NCBI GenBank assembly: GCA_030156535.1
Contig: JASGMJ010000023.1
Location: forward strand, 1-64,000
Source of the DNA: Candidatus Sumerlaeota bacterium
GTDB taxonomy: Bacteria > Sumerlaeota > Sumerlaeia > SLMS01 > JAHLLQ01
Length of the DNA: 64,000 nucleotides
Direction of reading: 5' to 3'
The position numbers and the translations under genes were made by a program. The notes under the pieces were generated by a model. The model saw nothing but the letters and a program-made list of their open reading frames with translations. It did not search any database and had not been told where the DNA came from. The first letter of the stretch is position 1. Each line of letters begins with the position of its first letter. Shown one piece after another: positions 59,241 through 64,000 of this stretch.

Positions 59241-62200
59241 TTACTCTCCCGCGGGCCCGAGCCACTTGTTGATGGCGTCGGCCTGGCGAAAAGCAGGGAC
59301 GGAGCGCCGGGAGTTCATCGAGTAGTCGAGCCGGCAAGCGGCCTGGAAGTCGCAGTAGCCGCAGGGCGGCGTGCGCCGCAGGACGGCGGGGTTCACGGCG
59401 ATCTCGCCAGAAGCAATGGAGCGCGCGTGCCGGGCGATGCTCTTGCGTGCGGCCTGCATCATTTCCGCGAATTGCGCATCGGAGAGCACGTCGCCACGCG
59501 AGGGCGATTTCTCGGCGGCCTTGGGATCACCGGAGAGAAGCTCCCGCGCGCCCGCGCCACAGGCACCGAGCTCCAGCGCATCGAAGGCGGAGAGCGGTGC
59601 GACGCCACGAAACTTGCGCGCCTTGTCATCCTTCGAGAGCACCGGAACGTAGAACGCACCGGCGATTTCCGGCGGGTGCTCCGCCTCCCCCCCAAAGGCT
59701 TCCGCGTTCTCGCCCAGCACGAGAAGATAGCCGGCAAGTTGCAGGCTCATCCCGTCGGCCGCGGCGGCCCAGTCCATTTTGCGTTCCGTCAGTTTGTAGT
59801 CCAGTACGGCGAGCCACGTGGACCCGTCCGGCGCCGTCCACTGATCGACGCGGTCGATTTGCCCACGCAGCACGGCGTCGATGATTTCGCCGCTGGCAAG
59901 GGGCACGGAAATGCGTGGACCGGCCAGCGCGCCGCGTGGGCCAAAGCGCACTTCGGCGTGGAGGGTTCGTGCGCCGAGCCCGACGGCGGCGTCGGCGAGG
60001 AACGCGACGAGCGTGACGAGTTGTTTGCGCAGCAGTTCGGCCATCGCCCGTTCGCGGCGCGACTTGAAGAGCCCGGCGTCTTCCAGGCGCCTGAGCGGCC
60101 GCTCCATTGCCTCGTGCACGACGCCGTCGATTTCATCCGGGACGAGCGCACCGAACCCGGCGCCGCGTTCGCGCAACTCGTCGGCGATGGCCTTGAGAAC
60201 GGCGTGCGCGAGATTGCCGATGTCGGCGGCGGTGACGGCGGGGCCGGGGGCAACCTGCGGGGCGATCATGCTGCGCATAAAGTATTGGAACGGGCAGGCG
60301 GCAAAACTCTCGAGTGCGGAGACGCTGGTGCGCAGTTCGTCTCCGATGAACGCGCGGGCAAGTTCGGGGTCGAGCCGGGCGTCGTTGCGGCGCGCGGCCG
60401 TTGCCAGAACGGCGGCGGCACCGGGCTGCTCGCGCTCGGGCAAGCCGGGCAGGAGAACGGTGAGGGGCGCCGGCGGGGGGAGCGCGCCGCGCTCGGTTGT
60501 CGCGAACACGTCGCGGCAGAGCACGGCGGCGGCTTCGCTGCCGCGGCGCACGCGGCCGGGCGACAACGCGGGCGGGGGATCCTCCTCGGCCAGCGCCGGG
60601 AAGAGGCGGCGGACTTCCTCCCAGTAGGGCGAGCGGGCCAGCGCCTCGCCGCCACTGCCGGACAATGGCCGCACGAGCGTCAGCGCGTCGGACGCGCGCG
60701 TCATCGCCACCAGGGCAAAGAAGCCTTCGCGCTGGAACAAACGCCGGGCCGAGGCCCGCACGTCGCGGCCCCGCCGCGAGCCCGCCATGCGGTGGATCAG
60801 GTCGCGCTCGCGATCGGTCAGCAGCGACGCATTCCCTCCCGGCATCGGAAAGTGCCCCTCCGCGAGCCCGAGCACCACCACGCCCTTCACGGCGGGCAGG
60901 CGCGTGCGGTCGGCCTGGCCACAGATCACCTGATCGACGGCCGGGGGGATGCGCGGAAGCGTCAGGCTGCCGAGCGCCTCGCGGATCAACTCCAGCAGCA
61001 CCTCGTCCTCGAAGTGCTCCGTCCCCGCCGCCTCGATCAGCGCATCAAACAGCGCGCCCACTTCCTGCAGCACTGCCAGCGTGCCCTCGTCCGGCTCGGG
61101 AACTCCGGCGCGAAGGAAGTCGCAGACCGCCGCCACGACCGGTGCGGCGCTGGTCCCGTCGCCGTCGCGCGCCGCCGTCAGGCGTTCGTCCAGTTCCAGC
61201 AGGGGAGCGAGGATGGCGCGGCGCAGCGCATCGAGTTCGCGCATCCGGGCCTCATCGGCTTCCAGGGGCTCGGCATCCTCGAAGGGCGAGCGTCCCGGCG
61301 GCGGCTGCCAGTCGCGGGTTGCCAGCCAGCGCTCGCGGCCGGGCGGCCACGTCTGCGCGTATTCCTCCAGCCGCGCCACGGCGTCGATGTCCCACGGGTA
61401 GAGCCCGGACTTCGCAAACTCCAGAATCGCGTCTGTCCCATAGCCGCCAATAACGGCCGAGAGCGCGGCGAGCGTCCCCTGAATGACCGGGTGGGTCGCC
61501 AGCGGCTCGTGGCGGTCGAGAAAGAACGGGACGCCGAAGGCGCGGAGAAACTCGTCGAGTGGCTGGGCGTAGTCCTCCAGCGAGCGGGTGACGATGGCCA
61601 TCTCGCCCCAGCGCCACCCGTGGGCCGCACGCCAGTCGGCGATCTGCTCGACGGCCAGACGGGCTTCATCGCGTGCGTCGGCCGCATTCAGCAGGCGCAG
61701 TCCGGCGGGTGCTGGCGGTTCTCCGGGCACCGGCGGCTGGAGCTTGAGGAAGCGCGCTTCCAGGGACTTCAGCCCCGAACTCGCAAAGCGCCGCGCCGGC
61801 CCCGCGAGCACCACGGGCTCCGCCAGCGCAATGCCGTCGTCGGCGGCCAGGGCGAGGAGCTGCTCCAACGTCTCCTCGGTGGGGTAGGTGCGCGAGGAGG
61901 AGAGCGGGGGCGCGCCGTTGCGGACGGCGGCGAAGCGCTCGGGGTCGGTAAGCAGGGTCACGACTGTCTCGGAGCACCGCGCCATCAGGCCGCGCAGCAC
62001 CTCCAGCTCCACGGGGGTGAAACCGTAGAAGCCATCGAGGTAGACGCGGGCCCCCTGAAGGGCGTCGAGGTGGGTGAGCCGGCCTCTGAGCGAGGCGAGA
62101 GTGTCCTCGGGATCCTCAAAGCGGTCGTGGACGCGATTCTCGTATTCGCGCGCCACGAGTGCCAAGTCTTCCAGCTTGCGCGCGAGGCGCGGATCGTCCG

Positions 62201-62636
62201 CTTGTGCCTCTTGAGCCAGATCGGCCAGCGAGGCGGCCGTGACGCGGAACTGCTTCATTTCGGCAAGGAAATCGGCGGCGCTTTGTTCGATGCTGCGCAC
62301 GTGCAGAAGGCCGCCTTCCTGGGAGCGGCGCAGGTTGGCAATGATGGACGTGGCCAGGACGCGGCGATGGATGTCGCCGAGGCGGGGGCGCGGGGAGGCG
62401 GGGGCCAGAGAGAAAACCCATTGGGCGAGACGGGCGAAGGAGAAGACGCGGACGCGAATCGTTCCGGCGAGTGGGCCGCGCAGGAAGGCCTGCTCGGTCT
62501 GATAGGAGGCTTGTTCGGGGACGAGAAGAATCAGGGGCGGGCCGTCGGGGTCCGCAGCGGAGAGACGGCGGACTTCCTCCAGACACCAGTGGGTCTTGCC
62601 GCTGCCGGCAGGGCCGATGACGAGACGCAGGGGCAC
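59241..62636 (-). CDS. addB: AddB-type ATP-dependent nuclease subunit
   Basis: 1131 residues. N-terminal Walker A GPAGSGKTHWCL and helicase-like segments (LLVPEQASYQTEQAF). The C-terminal RecB-type PD-(D/E)XK nuclease is around residues 830-1110 (SVSALESFAACPFQYFMRSM; nuclease Asp/Lys in LAVLDYKLTERK). Four Cys of the nuclease iron-sulfur clamp are Cys in AACPFQYF and the three in CGYCDFQAAC. AddB pairs with AddA for double-strand-break end processing. No addA is in the window, so it may lie beyond it or elsewhere. It starts at a GTG with GGGAAGG upstream. The GGDEF gene ends 15 bases before its start, so the two are probably one operon. Confidence 0.87.
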   Translation of the reverse strand: MPLRLVIGPAGSGKTHWCLEEVRRLSAADPDGPPLILLVPEQASYQTEQAFLRGPLAGTIRVRVFSFARLAQWVFSLAPASPRPRLGDIHRRVLATSIIANLRRSQEGGLLHVRSIEQSAADFLAEMKQFRVTAASLADLAQEAQADDPRLARKLEDLALVAREYENRVHDRFEDPEDTLASLRGRLTHLDALQGARVYLDGFYGFTPVELEVLRGLMARCSETVVTLLTDPERFAAVRNGAPPLSSSRTYPTEETLEQLLALAADDGIALAEPVVLAGPARRFASSGLKSLEARFLKLQPPVPGEPPAPAGLRLLNAADARDEARLAVEQIADWRAAHGWRWGEMAIVTRSLEDYAQPLDEFLRAFGVPFFLDRHEPLATHPVIQGTLAALSAVIGGYGTDAILEFAKSGLYPWDIDAVARLEEYAQTWPPGRERWLATRDWQPPPGRSPFEDAEPLEADEARMRELDALRRAILAPLLELDERLTAARDGDGTSAAPVVAAVCDFLRAGVPEPDEGTLAVLQEVGALFDALIEAAGTEHFEDEVLLELIREALGSLTLPRIPPAVDQVICGQADRTRLPAVKGVVVLGLAEGHFPMPGGNASLLTDRERDLIHRMAGSRRGRDVRASARRLFQREGFFALVAMTRASDALTLVRPLSGSGGEALARSPYWEEVRRLFPALAEEDPPPALSPGRVRRGSEAAAVLCRDVFATTERGALPPPAPLTVLLPGLPEREQPGAAAVLATAARRNDARLDPELARAFIGDELRTSVSALESFAACPFQYFMRSMIAPQVAPGPAVTAADIGNLAHAVLKAIADELRERGAGFGALVPDEIDGVVHEAMERPLRRLEDAGLFKSRRERAMAELLRKQLVTLVAFLADAAVGLGARTLHAEVRFGPRGALAGPRISVPLASGEIIDAVLRGQIDRVDQWTAPDGSTWLAVLDYKLTERKMDWAAAADGMSLQLAGYLLVLGENAEAFGGEAEHPPEIAGAFYVPVLSKDDKARKFRGVAPLSAFDALELGACGAGARELLSGDPKAAEKSPSRGDVLSDAQFAEMMQAARKSIARHARSIASGEIAVNPAVLRRTPPCGYCDFQAACRLDYSMNSRRSVPAFRQADAINKWLGPAGE

Positions 62637-62651
62637 GAGTGCCTTCCCGGG

Positions 62652-63686
62652 CTAGAGCGGATCGAGGTGGATTTCCTCGTCGCCGGCGTCAATTTCCACG
62701 CGGTTGCGGCCCTTTTCCTTGGCTTGATAGAGCATGTGGTCGGCGCGCTGGAAGAGCGAATCGGCCCCATCCCCGGGCCGGTAGGCCGTGACGCCGATGC
62801 TGGTCGTCATTCGGACTTCATGCCCATCGACTTCCAGCGGCGTGATCTCGATTGAGTGGCGGATACGGTCGGCCAGCATGGCGCCTTCGCGGATGTCGGT
62901 CTCCGGCAGGCAGATGGCGAACTCTTCGCCGCCCCATCGCGCCACGAGGTCGCCCTCGCGCACGCCATTGCGCAGGACTTGCGCAATGTGGCGCAACGCC
63001 TCGTCGCCGACGTCGTGGCCAAACTGGTCGTTGATGTTCTTGAAGTGATCGAGGTCGAGCAGCAGAAAGGAAACAGGGCGGTATTGGCGGCGGGCACGGG
63101 CAAGCTGGTGACGCAGGTGGACGCGCAACTGGCGGCGGTTGTCCAGGCCGGTGAGCACGTCGCTGGTGGCCGAAAGATAGAGCGACTCGTCGTGGCGCAA
63201 CTCGCCCTCGTCGCGCACAAAGAAGCCGATGACCGTGGAGCCAATCAGGATGCGGTCGCGTTCGCGCAGCGGGGTGCGCCCGTTGATTTCGTGCCCGTTG
63301 ACCTGCGTGCCGTTGCGCGAGCCCATGTCCGTGATGAAGCAGCGGGGCATTTCACTCGACGACTTGAAGTTCTCGTACTCGATCCTGACGTGCTGGCGCG
63401 AGGCGGCGGTGTCTTCGAGCTGCCACTCGCAGCCCATGCTGCGGCCAATGACGATGGTGGCGCCCGTCAGGGAGCGGCGCTGGCCGCGCTGGCTGCCCGT
63501 CAGGCAGATAAGCACGGGGCGGAACAGGCGCGATTCGAAGACGCCAGAGGCCGGACGCAGTAGGTTGTTGAGCGTAGTGGATTCGGTAATCTCGGAGGAG
63601 GACTCCCCGCGATTCTGAGGGGCTGCTGCCTTGGCATCGCCGGTTCCAGCGTGCCCCTGCTTTTCCCGTTCAACCTCTCGGCTCAT
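62652..63686 (-). CDS. FHA-GGDEF diguanylate cyclase
   Basis: 344 residues. The FHA domain at about 58-157 has IGRSMGCE, ASRQHVRIE and DMGSRNGTQVNG, the phosphothreonine-binding residues. The GGDEF domain at 175-335 has GGEEF at 252-256 (active) and an RxxD inhibitory site at Arg243-Asp246 (REGD), so product feedback is likely. It makes cyclic di-GMP. The FHA domain suggests control by a Thr-phosphorylated partner. The ATG at 63686 follows GGGAAG. The frame is open to 63734 but without a better start. It ends 15 bases before the addB start. Confidence 0.92.
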   Translation of the reverse strand: MSREVEREKQGHAGTGDAKAAAPQNRGESSSEITESTTLNNLLRPASGVFESRLFRPVLICLTGSQRGQRRSLTGATIVIGRSMGCEWQLEDTAASRQHVRIEYENFKSSSEMPRCFITDMGSRNGTQVNGHEINGRTPLRERDRILIGSTVIGFFVRDEGELRHDESLYLSATSDVLTGLDNRRQLRVHLRHQLARARRQYRPVSFLLLDLDHFKNINDQFGHDVGDEALRHIAQVLRNGVREGDLVARWGGEEFAICLPETDIREGAMLADRIRHSIEITPLEVDGHEVRMTTSIGVTAYRPGDGADSLFQRADHMLYQAKEKGRNRVEIDAGDEEIHLDPL

Positions 63687-63817
63687 GACACTTCCCAGCG
63701 CCAGGGCCGTTATGGCCCTCCTGCGGAATAACACAAACTAGGAGGAGAGCTTATGTTCGGACCCCATGGACTGCAAATGAAAAGGGTACTCATCCAAGGA
63801 GGAGCCGTGTTTTCGGG

Positions 63818-64000
63818 TCAGAGCGCTCCCGGGGGCGGGGCGTCCACACCGACTCCCCGGCGCTCAAGCAGGGTCCCCTCGCGCCAGTACAGTTCCGTCA
63901 GCCCTTCAATATAGCGCACCTTGGCCGTGGCAGCGTCCAGGCGTGCCTGCACCAGGCGTTCCTGAACGGCGAGGACGTCCAGGGTCGTGGCCAGACCCAC
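63818..64000 (-). CDS. TolC-like outer-membrane efflux protein, C-terminal fragment
   Basis: The last 60 residues of a gene that enters from beyond the window edge. GLATTLDVLAVQERLVQARL followed by YIEGLTELYWREG is the closing coiled-coil of outer-membrane efflux (TolC/OEP) proteins. It ends in a short Pro-rich tail. Only the 3' end is visible, so partner pump and role are unknown. Confidence 0.8.
   Translation of the reverse strand: MGLATTLDVLAVQERLVQARLDAATAKVRYIEGLTELYWREGTLLERRGVGVDAPPPGAL

Noticed and set aside
59427-62855. 1142-codon open frame antisense to the AddB-like gene
   Set aside because: The minus strand has Walker A, nuclease and Fe-S cysteine motifs; the plus frame is low-complexity Arg/Gly/Glu text without domains.

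Overview
The window is GC-rich, tightly packed DNA from a diderm (Gram-negative) aerobic bacterium: it encodes BamA and a Skp/OmpH chaperone, a TolC-type outer-membrane protein, an alternative complex III plus caa3-type oxidase, and a class GN-like sortase. The mix (large exported FG-GAP, Kelch and LruC/DUF4114-like proteins, ACIII + A2-type oxidase, many orphan membrane proteins, short interspersed intergenic repeats) suggests a little-studied lineage such as Sumerlaeota, Hydrogenedentota or a PVC/FCB-like group. That placement is inference; no rRNA or ribosomal protein is present to test it.

Layout. 1-7.9 kb: two divergent genes for very large secreted beta-propeller proteins. 7.9-12.8 kb: GT4 glycosyltransferase, tRNA-Ala(GGC), HAD phosphatase and YfhO-like membrane protein. 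13.0-16.3 kb: bamA and skp/ompH, separated by a repeat-rich spacer. 16.3-19.7 kb: acylphosphatase, an NtrC-type sigma-54 regulator and a short-form hybrid-cluster protein (hcp), with a large operator-like palindrome between the last two. 20.1-23.1 kb: GT-C/TPR membrane protein and an MFS exporter. 23.8-39.4 kb: one long respiratory operon, actABCDEF, a diheme cytochrome c, coxB, coxA, ctaA, ctaB, cox11/ctaG, a 66-residue membrane protein and coxC. It encodes a quinol:cytochrome c oxidoreductase, the terminal oxidase and the heme A and copper assembly factors. 39.5-42.2 kb: a Kelch-repeat secreted protein broken by a one-base frameshift.

42.4-46.3 kb: a surface-glycan cassette with a CMP-nonulosonate synthetase fused to a KdsC-like phosphatase, a NeuB-type synthase lacking its SAF domain, a DUF115/GT42-like candidate transferase and an NKWYS/sulfotransferase-like protein. 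46.3-48.0 kb: alanine racemase and two small membrane proteins. 48.2-50.7 kb: a sortase overlapping the gene for its probable dedicated VIT-vWA substrate. 51.1-54.0 kb: hybrid multi-PAS histidine kinase. 54.3-59.1 kb: carA and carB, interrupted by a small ORF and the wreck of a nucleotidyltransferase gene that look like a decayed toxin-antitoxin-like pair. 59.2-64.0 kb: AddB-type nuclease, FHA-GGDEF diguanylate cyclase and the end of a TolC-like gene.

Two short-repeat families are scattered through the spacers: a CCACGAA/GCACGAAT family, which also runs into the ends of two genes, and a stem-loop family with a GGGCTAC core. No CRISPR array, prophage or complete insertion sequence was seen.
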